From Glebionis coronaria (taxonomy: Eukaryota; Streptophyta; Magnoliopsida; Asterales; Asteraceae), in assembly GCA_025667525.1 (NCBI GenBank), contig CM046878.1, positions 100,827,237-100,891,236 of the forward strand: 64,000 nucleotides of DNA, in the 5' to 3' direction. This document shows, piece by piece, positions 20,311 to 36,200 of this stretch; position 1 is the stretch's first letter, and each line of letters begins with the position of its first letter. The translations under genes and the position numbers were made by a program. The notes under the pieces were generated by a model, which saw only the letters and a list, made by a program, of their open reading frames with translations, was not told the DNA's origin and did no database searches.

Positions 20311-21401
20311 TCATGATCCTCTCTTTTGTTTTTTTTGGATTGATAGCATCGCGTGCACACTTATTTCTCCAATGCTTGTGCAAACGACTTGTTTATCATC
20401 CTCGTTTTCTTTTTCCATCATAGTCATTCTTCCTCTCTTTTCGACTATATGGGATCTTATTTTTTTGTCATTGTCATACTCTCTTTGAGTTGGTATTTCT
20501 TGCCAAAATATTAAAAGTGGAGTATGTTCTCTCGACAATATTTTTCTCTTAAAATTGGACATCTCTTTTCTCTCTTAGTCCTCTTTATATATTTTTTTTG
20601 GTGTCACCAAAATAAGTTGGGTTCTATTTTCTTTCTAATAGCCCTCTAATTTTTCTTAACTTGTCTATTTTTGACACTTCTAAAAGTTAAGATTGTTTTA
20701 GCTTTCTCTCGAGTCCCTCTTTTTTTACTCAAGTTGTTTAAAGCTAACTCTGTTTAGGTGACATCTCATTATGCATATGCTCTTGTCCACTAACTTTGTT
20801 TTGTAGGACACTTCTAACCTATTTTTGTAGCTCATCACTATTCTTACTTTGTTGGTGCCTCAAGCAAGGGGGAGCTCATATCAAGGGGGAGCATTTGCAA
20901 GAGTTCAAGTCATTACATTTGCGATCTTTGACTCACTCAAATTGCATTCATCGAACATCTTGCAAGTAATGCATTTTGGACACTCGTAGATAAGCATATT
21001 ATTATGCTTGGAGTTGGTTAACCTATGGTGATTGAAGACTTTACTAGGATGACGCAAGCTCAATATTTTTGTATTATGGGTTTATGGTTTGGATTCTCGC
21101 CTCTCAAACGACAACCACAATGGATGATTAGATTTTTGGATGCATGTTCTCTCGAAGTAGATCCTTCTCTTCTACAAATGAAGACTACCTTTCGGATGCA
21201 AGCTCGTGTGACGTCAATTCTTTTCTTATTCAAATGACGTGCTTTCGGACTACCTCTTTAGACGTGTTCTCTCTCGACGTTGCTTCTTCTCTTCTTGTAG
21301 ATGTTGACTACCTTTTTGATTCGACAAAAAGGGGAGAAGTAAGTGTAAACAAGTAACTTATGCATTTTAATATGTGTTGCGGTTTACATGTTTGTCATCA
21401 T

Positions 21402-21416
21402 CAAAAAGGGAGAGAT
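21402..21416 (+). promoter_or_regulatory. Polypurine tract, element E
   Basis: CAAAAAGGGAGAGAT directly precedes TGTTAGTGCA, the LTR start. A related CAAAAAGGGGAGAAG is 77 bp upstream. Confidence 0.8.
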
Positions 21417-21823
21417 TGTTAGTGCAAACATTAAGATGCTTTGTCGATATAATCTCTTTATGTTTTGTTGATGAGAAACGTATAATTTTCAATACATTAT
21501 GTAAAATGTTAAGGTACTCGTAATCACTAAAGAATACATTTGTATACTTCTCTCGACACCTCCAAGATCGCATTCGGCATGAATCACTCAAGGTATGTAC
21601 AAACATGTCATTAACCTAACTAAGTGATCAAGGATTAATATTTTCTTAAAACTCACATTTAATCAAATGTGACAAAAGATTTTAATTAACTTTATTTTTA
21701 AGAAAATTTTTTATTAAAAAGAAAATGGAAATTTGAATTTGGCATATTCCATATACCAAAGGAATATCCTTTGAGGGTATAAACTACCCCAGATGGCATA
21801 TCCTCACTAAAGGACAAATTTGC

Positions 21824-21920
21824 ACGGACACTAACGCGGAGGCTCCTTAAAGGAACACGCGGTTCGTTATTGATAAGGAACCACGGGTAGAGATAAGGAA
21901 CCGCGGGTGTTTTTGTCCGT
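21824..21920. repeat. Nested palindrome module, class 5 (LTR 2 of E, next to the TATA box)
   Basis: Outer arms ACGGACA/TGTCCGT, core CGCGGTTCGTTAT / ATAAGGAACCACGG, right half-site AAGGAACCGCGGG. TATAAATA follows at 21937. Confidence 0.8.
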
Positions 21921-21936
21921 TGCAATGTTGCCCTAT

Positions 21937-21944
21937 AAATAGTG
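21937..21944 (+). promoter_or_regulatory. TATA box, element E LTR 2
   Basis: TATAAATA lies 520 bp into the LTR, a usual place for a U3 core promoter. Confidence 0.6.
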
Positions 21945-22164
21945 GATCATTTCCAGATTTTCTTTCAACCATTTTTGCATAGTTTCTTCAAAAACATATT
22001 TAAACCCTTGATTAGTTAGTTTAGATTAATCTTGTTTAAGATGTGATTCTCTCTCTCAATATCCTCATCCTCTTAAGTGTAAAGAGAAGATCACTCACAC
22101 ATTTGTGATGTGATTAAAGATGAAGTCTTGATGAAGATCATCATGTTCATCATTTTTATTTGTG

Positions 22165-22415
22165 TCTTGTGTAGATCCAATGTATATGTGTATACTTGGA
22201 TCAATCTTGTGTAGATCCAATGTATATGGGTATACTTAGATCAATATTGTGTAGATCCAATGTATTTGTGAATACTTGGATTAGTTGTGTTAATCCATTG
22301 TATTTGTGAATACTTGGATTAAGAATACTTGGATTAAGTCTTGTGTAAATCCATTGTATATGTGTATACTTGGATTTATGTTGTGTAGATCCAAGTTACA
22401 TGTGTACACTTGGAT
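22165..22415 (+). repeat. Hairpin tandem array in LTR 2 of E
   Basis: About six degenerate units of 40-54 bp, each with ATCCAA...TTGGAT arms around a TGTATATGTGTATA-like centre that is itself nearly palindromic. LTR 1 is truncated at the last unit. Confidence 0.8.
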
Positions 22416-23317
22416 ATGTGTTTTATTAAGTTTTAATAGGTAAGAGTTGTGAGTTCTCACGAAACTATAAAGTGATGTGGTTGTGTCTAGTGAGTTCTCA
22501 CTAAACTATAAAGTGATGTGGTTGTGTCTTGTGAGTTGTCACTAAACTATAAAGTGATGTAGTTGTGTCTAGTGAAGTTCTCACTTAGCTTCAAAGTGAA
22601 GAGTCGTGAAGATTGGTTCTACCTTTCGATTAGAACTCGACATCTAGCCTTGTGTCGTAAAATGGTGAAGTAGGCAACGTTGTGAAGATTGGTTCTACCT
22701 TTCGATTAAAACTCGACATCTAGCCTTGTGTCGTTAAATGGTGAAGTGGGCAACGTTGTGTAGATTGGTCCTACCTAAGATTAGGACTTGACATCTAGCT
22801 TAGTGTCGGAAATATGTAAGCGACATGTATGGTTTTCTCCGCCTTGAAAGGAGTTTTGTTGACTAGTGAAGTAACTCTCGAGTAAGGTGTACTCGAGGAG
22901 TGGAGTAGGGCGAAGAGGAGCTTCGTGACCGAACCACTATAAATCACAGTGTCGGTACTTTCCTTTACATTTATGTCTTTACTATTATAGATGTATTTAT
23001 ATGTTGTGTGTTGTGTGCATCTCATAATCTAAACATCTAAGTTGCTGAAAAGCTAAGGCTTAGTACGTGTGTGCTTCGTGTTTAGATTATGGTCAAGTGT
23101 GCATCCTTTAGTCTAAACATCTTAGTTGCGGAAAAGCTAAGGCTTAGTACGTGTGTGCTTAGTGTTTATACTATTGCTTGATTTACACTTGATTTAATGT
23201 GTTTGTGTGTTTCCTTACTTATAGTTATTATCTATTACAAACACATCTCATATCTAGTCAAGCTTAATCAAGAATTACAAACGATTGTCAAGGTTTACAG
23301 TGTATCAATTTTTGGCA

Positions 23318-23402
23318 TCCACTGTAGGCGGTTCTTTATTGAGCCCGCGGTTCTTTATTGATAAGGAACCGCGGTGGTATTTAAGGAACCGCGGCCAGTG
23401 GA
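23318..23402. repeat. Nested palindrome module, class 1 (LTR 2 of E)
   Basis: Same layout and length (85 bp) as 16007-16091. The half-sites here read GCGG rather than CACGG, improving the pairing. Confidence 0.85.
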
Positions 23403-23850
23403 ATAAATGAAATGTTTTGAAAATGAACTAGAAACTATTCAACCCCCCCTTCTAGTTTCTACAATTGGTGTCAGCGCGAGGTTATTCAAGATCTTTGAAG
23501 TATATTGTACTTTTAAGCTTGGATCGATCTTTGCTCTCTTTTTCAAAACAAATGGTTTTTAAAATGAAAACGGTTTTTACAAATAGAGACGATCTTTGTA
23601 TCAATTTGTTCATGAAGAGTGATTACTTATAAAATGTGTTTTGTTGTTTCATTCGTACAAGTTTTGGTGTTAAATAAACTTTGTATAATAGCTTGAATTA
23701 AATCTTTTCATGTTTGGAAGTATAAAAATCTTTTGTGTCATAATTAACTCTAAAATACGAGTTATATGTGTCTAAAATGTTTTTTAGATTCCTAAGTCCT
23801 TCCAAAAAGTTACCAAATGATTTTGGCCGAAAACCCCATTTTTATCCTTT

Positions 23851-23910
23851 GGACGCGGTTCTTTATCTATTCCCCACGGTTCCTTATCAATAAGGAACCG
23901 CGGTCAGTCC
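23851..23910. repeat. Nested palindrome module, class 2 (internal copy 2 of E)
   Basis: Same 60-bp layout as 16525-16584, with GGAACCGCGG at the right arm. Confidence 0.8.
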
Positions 23911-25679
23911 GACACAGATTTTTGAAAATTTTGAAAAATCATATAAAATCAACCGTAAGTCCGTAGAAGTCGTGCCACCCGTCATTTCGAACGTAATTGA
24001 ATTTTTTTCAATTAAAAATGCTTCCAAACCTTTATTCAAACGTTAAAATTTGGATGGTTTCTAAGTTCCATACTTTGTCCAATGTATTGAGCGTCGGTTT
24101 ATCGTAAAACATGTGATTTACTCTTTTCTATTAAGTTGGACATCTCTTGGTGATCTATCTTTGAAAATTGATATATTTACAAAGTGTTAAACTTAATTAA
24201 ATTTTAAATGGGTCAAAGAGTATTTTCAAATAAAATCAAGCTAATCATTCTTTGTTGTATTTAACACTCAAAACATGGACGAATGCTTTTATGTGGTAAG
24301 CTAATTGTTTGTGTGTGTTTCCTTGTGTGTTATTATTATATGTAGACATTATTAAGTGTTCCTTGCTATTTTTAGTTGTATTTCTTATACGTCTAGTCTC
24401 TTGTGCCTTGCTTGGTATTTGTTAGTATCTAGTTTTTCCGAATTAGGATGTATGCTGGATTTCTTGCATTTTAGTTGCAACATTATTTGTGCATTGCATA
24501 TAGGACCAACATCTCTAGGTTTACGTATGTTATATAAACATCTTGTACACCTCGTTATGTTTATTAACACTCTTAGGTTTGAAAGCTTTGCGAGCTTGTC
24601 AAATCTTTTGATATGGGTCGTCTTACTCGATCATTGTCTTATTAGTTCAAGTAGATTAATGTCTCACTATAAAACATGAAACACCCTTTGAAAATCTTAG
24701 CTATTTTCTCTGAAAGGAGTGTTAGTGGGAATCAAGAAAGATTTCAAATATATATCAATTCATTATTCAACTTATGATTGATATCATTATCGAATCTAAT
24801 TGACATGTTTTTAGTGTAGATATGAATGTGGACTATTAATAATATACATCGGATCATAACTCACACTTGTGTTGTCGATGGTATATTGAATCTACTTGTT
24901 CAAATTATTAGAGATGTTTTGTTTAATAATTGCTTATAATGCACAATGGAGTCGGTTTGACAACTTAGATGTTTCATCCGAAATACTCAAGTAATTTACA
25001 TTGCAATGCAATTTGTAAATGTGTCATTTCCGAAAGACCAATCAAAAGTGTTCCTTTGTTTTATGTAAACATTGTTTATATACTTCAAAGTTATTGGCCT
25101 CAAATTCTATTAAGGTAAATAACCTTAACTAGACTTGTTGGAAAAGATTTTAAATGGTGCATTCTTAACCCTCATTAGGTTGTGCATTGTGTCGTCATGC
25201 AAGTTTCATCCTTGTTACACTACATTAGGCAAATGTAGGAATTACATTTTTTCTAACATGAGAATGACTACTAGAGAACCTATTGCACTAGATATTCCAT
25301 TTGACCTAACGGTTAAACTACTTCATGTGAGAAGTTGAGTTGGTGTATAACTCGTAAAAATGGTTATGCTTAGCCGTAATTGACCATCTCTAGTGATAGT
25401 CTCATACTCAGTCTCAAAATTGATTAAATGGCTCTTCCTAATTATGACTAATGATAGCTTACATCGATGAACTTTGTATGTCATTAGGAGTCTTTTTCTT
25501 TTGTAGCCATTAGGTTTTTCTTAACTTTCTTCCTACGTGCTAATTGAACCTATGTGTTTTTCCTTTGTGTGCGTTCTAGTTTTTATTTCTCTTAAGCATG
25601 ACTTTATGATAAGTTAGACTAGAACATTAGGATTTGCTGAATTGGAAAATCCTCCATTCACCACCTAAACCAAGCCTCT

Positions 25680-25752
25680 GTAGGCGGTTCTTTAAATAGA
25701 CCACGACTCCATATCAATATGGAACCGCTGGTGGAGACAAAGAACCGCGGGC
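25680..25752. repeat. Nested palindrome module, class 3 (internal copy 2 of E)
   Basis: Copy of 18300-18373 with scattered substitutions; half-sites GGCGGTTC and GAACCGCGG are kept. Confidence 0.75.
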
Positions 25753-25913
25753 AGAAGCTCTCAAATTCGGGTTTTCTGAAACTTCCCAATTGTTCCAACA
25801 CCCTTTGGAATCTCTGTTTCAAAACTTTTATCACCCCCTCATCCTTTTAAACCCTCCTTGTTAACCAAGTTCTTCACACTTCAAGCCACTCATATTTACC
25901 CTTCATTACAACC

Positions 25914-26348
25914 ATAGTTTCTACAAGAACCTCAAAATCACCCAAAACCTCCTCTTCAAAGAGGAACCTCAAAATTAAAATTTAGTTACCCAAACTTAAC
26001 TCTTCACCCTTTCACGCACCTAAGAATGAGATTGTGCCCATTCTCATCTCTTCATCACCCTCACTACCTCTTGCTCCATGCAAGACTACCTCAACACATG
26101 GCACCAACCATTCGCATGGTTCTACCTCCTCTTCATTCCAATCTAGAATGAATGAGCTAACCTCACCCTTCACTCCTTGTACTCTCTTGGATGTGACTAC
26201 CCAACCTCAACCTAGCCAAAGCGTTCCCATTGAGAATGACTTTGTTGAACCCTTGGTGACTTCACCTTTTACCCCACCAGATTCACCCACATCACCCATT
26301 TCACCTTTGGAGAACATAACTCTCCCTAAAACTTTCACCACCACCTAA
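25914..26348 (+). pseudogene. Decayed short frame of element E, copy 2
   Basis: The start codon seen in copy 1 is ATA here and a stop interrupts near 25983. The second half (26034-26348) is open for 104 codons and encodes a P/S/T-rich segment (ENDFVEPL, SPFTPPDSPTSPISP). The two copies carry different lesions, so their ancestor probably had an intact frame. Function unknown. Confidence 0.4.
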
Positions 26349-26869
26349 ACGTCACAAGGCATTGTGAAAACATCTCTTACCCACACTCTCATTCTCCACC
26401 AAATTCTGCCACCACCTTGTCTTCTAATTAAGCATGTGTATTGCTTATTAATAAGACACTCAATCTAAGCAAATCTTAGGATTCTAGTGTAACTAAGATT
26501 AAAATTATTCTTAAGTTTTAGGATTTCTTTTTCATACATATTTGTATGATATTTATTCTCTTTTATTTCCTTTCATGTTTTTCAACATGATTTTTCTTTG
26601 AGGCTTGGATCTCGTTTTTCTCGTGATCTTTCTTTTCTTATTTATTTTCTCACTCGGTTGTCAAAGAAGGTTATATTTATATCTAATTCCTCTCCTAGTA
26701 AGTTTGACAACTTAAATATTTCTTTTGAAATATTAAAGTAATTTTAACTTGCAATTGCAATTGTTAAAAGGCATATCCGAAGCATTGACTTTCAATCCAT
26801 TTAGAATCTTATGTTAAATTGCTTGACCAAGTGATTTTCCTTTGAGTTGAGAATCGGTTTTGGACACCC

Positions 26870-26947
26870 AATGTCCACGGTTCCTTAAATAACCTTGGGT
26901 CTCATTATTGATAATGAACCAGGACCTATTTAACGAACCGCGGCCAT
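26870..26947. repeat. Nested palindrome module, class 4 (internal copy 2 of E)
   Basis: Copy of 19486-19565; the right half-site is GAACCGCGG here. Confidence 0.75.
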
Positions 26948-27642
26948 TGAGTCCCTTGTTCATTTTGGTCTTTTTCTCTTTTGACGAGTTTTCTTGAAGA
27001 TTCCCTCTTTTCTTCTCTTTTGAATTTCTTCTCTCGTTCCGTGAAGTTATCCTTAACTTCTTTGTTGAGTCTCTCTCAATTCATTTTAATCATGCTCTTC
27101 TAAGTCGAGTCACTTTCTTCTATTCTTTCTAAACTAAGTTGAGTCGAGCCTCACCCTTTCCTCATCATGTAATTGTTCTTTGAACATTCATAATGATTGA
27201 GAAGAGCTACGTAACTTTGAGAATGTATTTTATCGTATGCGAACCATTTGGTGTCTACATTCATAAGCATCCATGCCTATAATGTCTTATATCCAAAATA
27301 TTTTTTTAAAGTGTCGATTTATCCGCTTTTGGTTTTCTTTTTTGGTCAAAAATGTCTCTAGGTTGAGATATTTTTGTTCTTCTTTGTTGAGAGTTGATTG
27401 CGGTTAAAATTTACAATTAGTATGGGTGATTCCATCAATTCTAAGTGTTTAACCCCTTCAGATGATATCTTCAAATTCTTGGATGTTTCTTTTCTACCTC
27501 TATTCCAACAATTTTGAATTGATTTCCTCAAAATCCGCTTCTTGTTTTTTTGAGAGTTGATGGTTAAATCTTGAATTTTCTTGGGTGATTCCAAAAATTC
27601 TAAGCTTTTTACCCTTTGACATATTATCATTACAATTGGTAT

Positions 27643-31176
<3,534 letters not shown>

Positions 31177-33294
31177 GTTTGGTACTAGAGCTCTCGTTAT
31201 AGAGAACGAAATATTTTTAAAACCAAGGTTTTGAATAAAACATTTCAAAATCTTTTAACTATAAACATTTTTCTAAAAATGTCTAAAAATCTTTTGAGTA
31301 TAACGGTGCCAAAGAATTCCCGAGTTACCGACAAGGCCAGACTGAGAAGTGTTATTTTAATATATATATAACTTGGATTATATATATACATATAATGTAA
31401 TTTGATTACATGATTGTTTGATGATTATTTCTATATTTATACGAGGTATTTATACGACGTAGATTGTCACAAGGTACCCTAATTCCCCTAGTAAATTAAT
31501 CGAAGCTATTCTCATAGGAATTCTAGCTATCCTAGATCTAAACCAAGTTGTGGATATTTATGATCCCAACAAAATGGTTGATATTCGTAGAAATGTAGAT
31601 ATTAGTTGATTGTGATATTGAAAAAGAATTGGCAAGATTAAATTTGATATCGATGTCACGACGATCTTTCCTTATAGAGTGGAGTTTGACAAAATGTTAC
31701 CACCTAGAAAGATGTCATCTGATTCGTTGTCACCCAATTCTTAAATTCGAAATCGAAAGGGTGAATGTTGCACTTGAGGCTGTCATTGGAGCCTTTACCC
31801 AAAAGCCTCATGCCACTAGTACCTTTCCGAGAGTCTAATTGAATGATCGAGTCATTTCATACTAGTGACTCATTTGATAGCTATTCTTTTAAGAGCTATA
31901 GGATTGGAAATTAAGTGTTGATCATATCGAGCTTTTATTGCCCTATTAAGGTTTATAAATAAGGTTGAAAGTATTGGAGAATGAGGTAGGATATTGCATT
32001 GAGTATAAGTTGATTGAAACTTGAATGAAATAAAACTTAACCTATATGGAATATAAGATTGTTAAGAGGAAGTCGTTAAGTTCTGTGATTGAATTATAAG
32101 GTTTAAATGATTGTTGATTCGTGTTAAGGGTTGTTCCTAAGCCATTGTCCAATGACGAGGATGCCCAGTGTCCAATAAATAAATTGAAGAAATCTTCTTC
32201 TAAATTGGGACCGATGGATCTTCTGGGACAGGTGGGACACCTAATGACTCTTGTAGATTAGTATTCATTGTGGTATCTTTTAAAAATAATCCCTAACTTA
32301 ACTGAGACATCAGTTGGTAGGATTAGTTCTTGGAATTGTATGACATAGTGACACGTAATGTGTTACGGTACAATTTTGACTTGTTTATGATTAATGAAAA
32401 GACTACCTTTGATTGCTAAATTCTACATGTATCGATGATATGTATCTTTTATTGCTTCATCCTAATGTCCGCATTAGTGATGCAACCATTGAACAAGCAC
32501 TCATCTCGGTTTAAGTTGCGTTGTAGATCCTTCTCTCTGTATTCCTGAGTGCCATCGAGTTCATGAACCTCATGATTATTTGGCTAAAGCTCATTTCCTA
32601 GCATATTGTAGTTAGTTCTTGGTGAACAACTTTTCATCACTCTTTTACAGATCACCGATTGTTTTTATAAGATAAAACAGTATCCCTTGAGAAAAATTGA
32701 ATTTTCATCACTATAAGGATTATTCAAAGTGAGATTATAAGTGATCGTTATCGAAATGAAGTTGTTTATAAAACACCTTGGAAAACTTAATTGTTTTCAT
32801 AACAAAGAAAATCTTTGTAAATTTATTTTTGATTCTTATTTAAGAATTAAGCATGAAAATGTTTTTATTATAAACATGATGATAAATTTTGACGAACTGA
32901 GTATTGCATCGTTAATCTTGAAATTGTATATAGTTGCGCGCCTACATACAATTTGGAAGTGACCATGCAAGGCTGATTAGCAGTCACCATGAAATTATTA
33001 ATAAACACTAAATTTTCTTTGAAGATTGTGAAAGATCAAATTTTATGAGATCTGCAAGAAGTGCAAATTAGAGACATATTGATAGGGACACCTACATATG
33101 TGCCCGTACCATTTATTCTTCTGAGTCGAATTTACTCATATGTGGAATTTGTCTTATTTGACAATTGATATTCCCTTCTTGTCCAATTCTCCTGTAGTGA
33201 GATTCTTAGGAAAAGTATCTGATTACCGAGTGTTGATACCCGACTGGATGTATCGACGTTCCTATCATTTCTTTTGATTTGATTTCATTTGAAT
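31177..33294 (+). pseudogene. Element D internal region, 5' part (decayed gag side)
   Basis: PBS-like TGGTACTAGAGC is at 31180-31191. The rest should hold gag and the start of pol, but every frame is broken and I cannot name domains. MLPPRKMSSDS near 31692 resembles the basic start of Ty3 Gag proteins, weakly. The stretch is interrupted at 33294 by a solo LTR and continues at 36734. Confidence 0.55.
33290..33294. other. Target-site duplication of the solo LTR, left copy (TGAAT)
   Basis: TGAAT precedes TGTAACACCCCC and recurs at 36729-36733. Confidence 0.92.
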
Positions 33295-36200
33295 TGTAAC
33301 ACCCCCAAATTTATACAACTCAATACAGCGGAAGACTCGTTGGTGTTACGGGATAGCACATTACTCACATCATAGACAACGCATAAAAATCGGGTCGTTT
33401 AATAATAAAAGCATTTCCATTCATAAAATATCAAAGTTACATAGGTCCCAAGTCATTATATTTAATACAGTTTTTACAAAGCATTTGTATAGAAATAAGT
33501 ATTTAGGTGCAGGCCATGAATTCTTGTTGTCTTCCCGAGAATTACCTTCAAGTACCTGAGATAAAACATGTTAAAAGAAAAGGTCAGAGATAACGCCGAG
33601 TGAATTCATAGAGTTTAATAAAATCCATTAATATAATATCAGTATAAAATTATTACTGAAAATCATTTTGTACAAATCATTTTAATAGGCCATAAAATAG
33701 CCAAGTCATTTTATACAAATCTTCGTCAAAATCATAATATAGGAGTTTGCCTTAAAAATCATTATACGAGCCAATGTCGTAAGAACATCATACAATACGT
33801 CTTATGACGTTGTACGAAAATAAAAACCGTTATATGAATATGGTTATGAAAACCAAAACACGAACATAATATCAATAGTATGACCCTGTATTGCTAGTCA
33901 GGCAATACTTCGTAATTCGGTGCGTCTAGTAGTATTTCGTTAGTTGGATTATTATAAGCCGCATGACATTGTTACCTTACTAAAACAAACAACGGGTAGC
34001 TAACCCGATACTCAATTTTCCCATCTAAATTAGCGTGTCGTCACAAAGGTCACGCTATGGAAATCTTCTCATACATAAATTCGCTTACCAATCAATGTGG
34101 CACGACGGGGATCAACCGTCAAGGCGCGAACTGGGGTGATCGTCCCCAAATAGTACTATTATATGCATAAGCGTCTACCAATCCCGGTAGTTCACAATTC
34201 ATGCTAATAGGACTTTTAGTGACATAACCTAACTTTAATAATCCATTTGATTTCATCTATCGGGTCCTTTAATCATTTATCGGGTCATACAATGGGGTCA
34301 TACAATCATTCGGGTCCAAATCAATAAACAAACAATCGGGACAAACGGTGTCCTATTTTATAAAAACTAACATGTTATCTCCCTCGCAGGTTTATAAAAC
34401 ATTTATAAAAACATTTAAAAGAGTGCGAGGCTATGAACTCACGTTGATGTGGGAAAGCGGGTTATCGGCAATTCGGACGTACGATACGTGCTTCAATCAC
34501 GGAAACCTAGACAAATAATACTCGTCTTAGACTCATGTCCAATGACTTTATAAAAATAAAAATTATGTATACATATGATGATTTTATATATATGATGATC
34601 AAGTGGGTTTACATATTCTCATTTACTCATTTTTGTGTTATGTGTCGATAACTTTTATACTAGTTTTCTAGTTTTACCTATTTACGTGTTTTAGGTCCAA
34701 TAAGCCTATTATAAGTTTATTAACTTGTATTAATCCATTTCATACTTGTATTATCAGTATTTATACTTTACATGTTAGGCCCAAATGGGTTAAGCCCAAT
34801 AAATAAGTTTATAAGTGTTTTAGTCCATTTTGTTGTTTTATTAGTCCAATAACGTTAATTTAGCCCGTTAATGTCCGTATGTTATATAGTTCGGGTTTCA
34901 TCGGTTTTTACTTGTTATATATGTTTATATATCAGTATATAAGTTTTATAAAGTTCACATTAGACGGGTCCAACCGTCTAAGTTTTATTTAGCAAAAACG
35001 TTAATTTTACGGTAATAGCCGAAAAAGTCGTAAAAATCATGTTTATAGTTTTATAACTTATAAAACTTATCAAACTACCATTTTTATACAATGTTCATTT
35101 ATTTATCTTTATACATATTTATATAAATGTATTATATGAGTTAGTGGGTTTTAGTTCACATTTTATACTATTTTTATTTGAGTGCTTATATAATACTATT
35201 ATACTTTAATTTCCAAAATCTGATTTTTATTTTCATGTTCACCAAAACTGCCATATCTAGAGTTCTATATGGAGATAGAAGCTCAAATTTTTATGAAATA
35301 AACTACATGATATGTGCTCCATTTAACTCTTCTATAGCTACTGTTGAATCAGCCTCTAAGAATTTTCTAAAAATCGTCCAAAACAGTGAACTCAGATTGG
35401 TACTCTAAACTTGTTTTGATCATATCTCACTCATTACAATGATTCCATTGCATGGCCAACTCTAACATGTGTGCAAGACCCATAGCTTACTGTATATCAA
35501 TCTATTCAAGTCATTTTACCAGTTTACCATATGATTCTTTACTGTTTTATACAGCCATCTAAATTAAGCAAGATTTTAACCTTGTTTCTTATAGTTTTTC
35601 ATCTTTTTAAGCATGTTTATCAACACCAAATCCCCACACAATATTTTTAATCATCATTCATCATCATATACATATACATAAGTGAAAGAAATACAAGATT
35701 ACATAATCAAAAATAAAAAGAGGATGAGGAGGACAATCTTTATACCACCAAGTTGATGTAGGTTGTGATTAGGACATGGATTTTGATGGAGAAACTTGTG
35801 AATAATCAATACCATCTTCAAGACCATCATTCTTCATGAACTACTTGTGGAAAATCAGCCCAAAGACTCCATGGAAACTCCTCCTTGAATGTTAAAACTT
35901 GCAACAATCTTTATCTCTTTGAATGGAGATTAACATATGTTAATTATAACATATGTTTGTGGTTAAAATTGATCAAGTGATGGTGGTTTGGAGGTGTAAA
36001 TGGGACGGCAATGGTGGAGTGGGATGAGAGAAAATGTGTTGTTTGCATGAGTGGAAATGGTGGTATGAGAAGCTAGTGGTTTTTGTATATGGTTTGCTTA
36101 CATTGTAAGCTTTTAGTTACATGTGTTGTAACTAGTAACCATAAGATGACACCTCATGGGTGTGTTAGCTTAATAATTCCGGTTTTGAGTGGGGGTGGGA

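Larger units (their letters stand above)
16158..21416 (+). other. Element E internal region, copy 1
   Basis: This is 5.3 kb between PBS and PPT. No Gag, protease, integrase or RT could be recognised. It holds a decayed short frame (18535-18968), palindrome classes 2-4, a roughly 165-bp tandem duplication (about 20100-20310), and two GGGGGAG tracts near 20868-20905 of the kind seen at the 3' end of SIRE-type elements. Confidence 0.7.
21417..23463 (+). repeat. Element E second LTR, complete (2047 bp)
   Basis: It begins TGTTAGTGCA and ends TTCTACA. Palindrome class 5 (21824-21920) lies 16 bp before TATAAATA (21937-21944). Downstream come successive tandem blocks: about six units around ATCCAATGTATATG (22165-22415), three of about 52 bp (22450-22590), three of about 80 bp (22610-22800) and two with AAGCTAAGGCTTAGTACGTG (23040-23170), then palindrome class 1. 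Confidence 0.88.
15059..27642 (+). mobile_element. Element E: tandem, end-truncated SIRE-like copia derivative
   Basis: The structure is truncated LTR (15059-16157), internal region (16158-21416), complete LTR (21417-23463) and second internal region (23464-27642) cut by element D. Two tRNA-Met-type PBSs and one PPT mark the borders. The two units are about 95% alike by eye. No gag or pol domain is recognisable, so it is non-autonomous. LTR-internal-LTR-internal is what unequal recombination between LTRs of two copies would give. Confidence 0.8.
23464..27642 (+). other. Element E internal region, copy 2 (truncated by element D)
   Basis: Homologous to 16158-20264. It ends at ATTACAATTGGTAT where TGTGACAATCC of the D LTR begins. 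In copy 1 the same sequence continues with GGATGTTTC, so GGTAT is the predicted D target duplication. Confidence 0.8.

Noticed and set aside
16007..26947. CRISPR-like array from the repeated palindromes
   Set aside because: Spacing is irregular and kilobase-scale, copies diverge, and the context is a plant retrotransposon.
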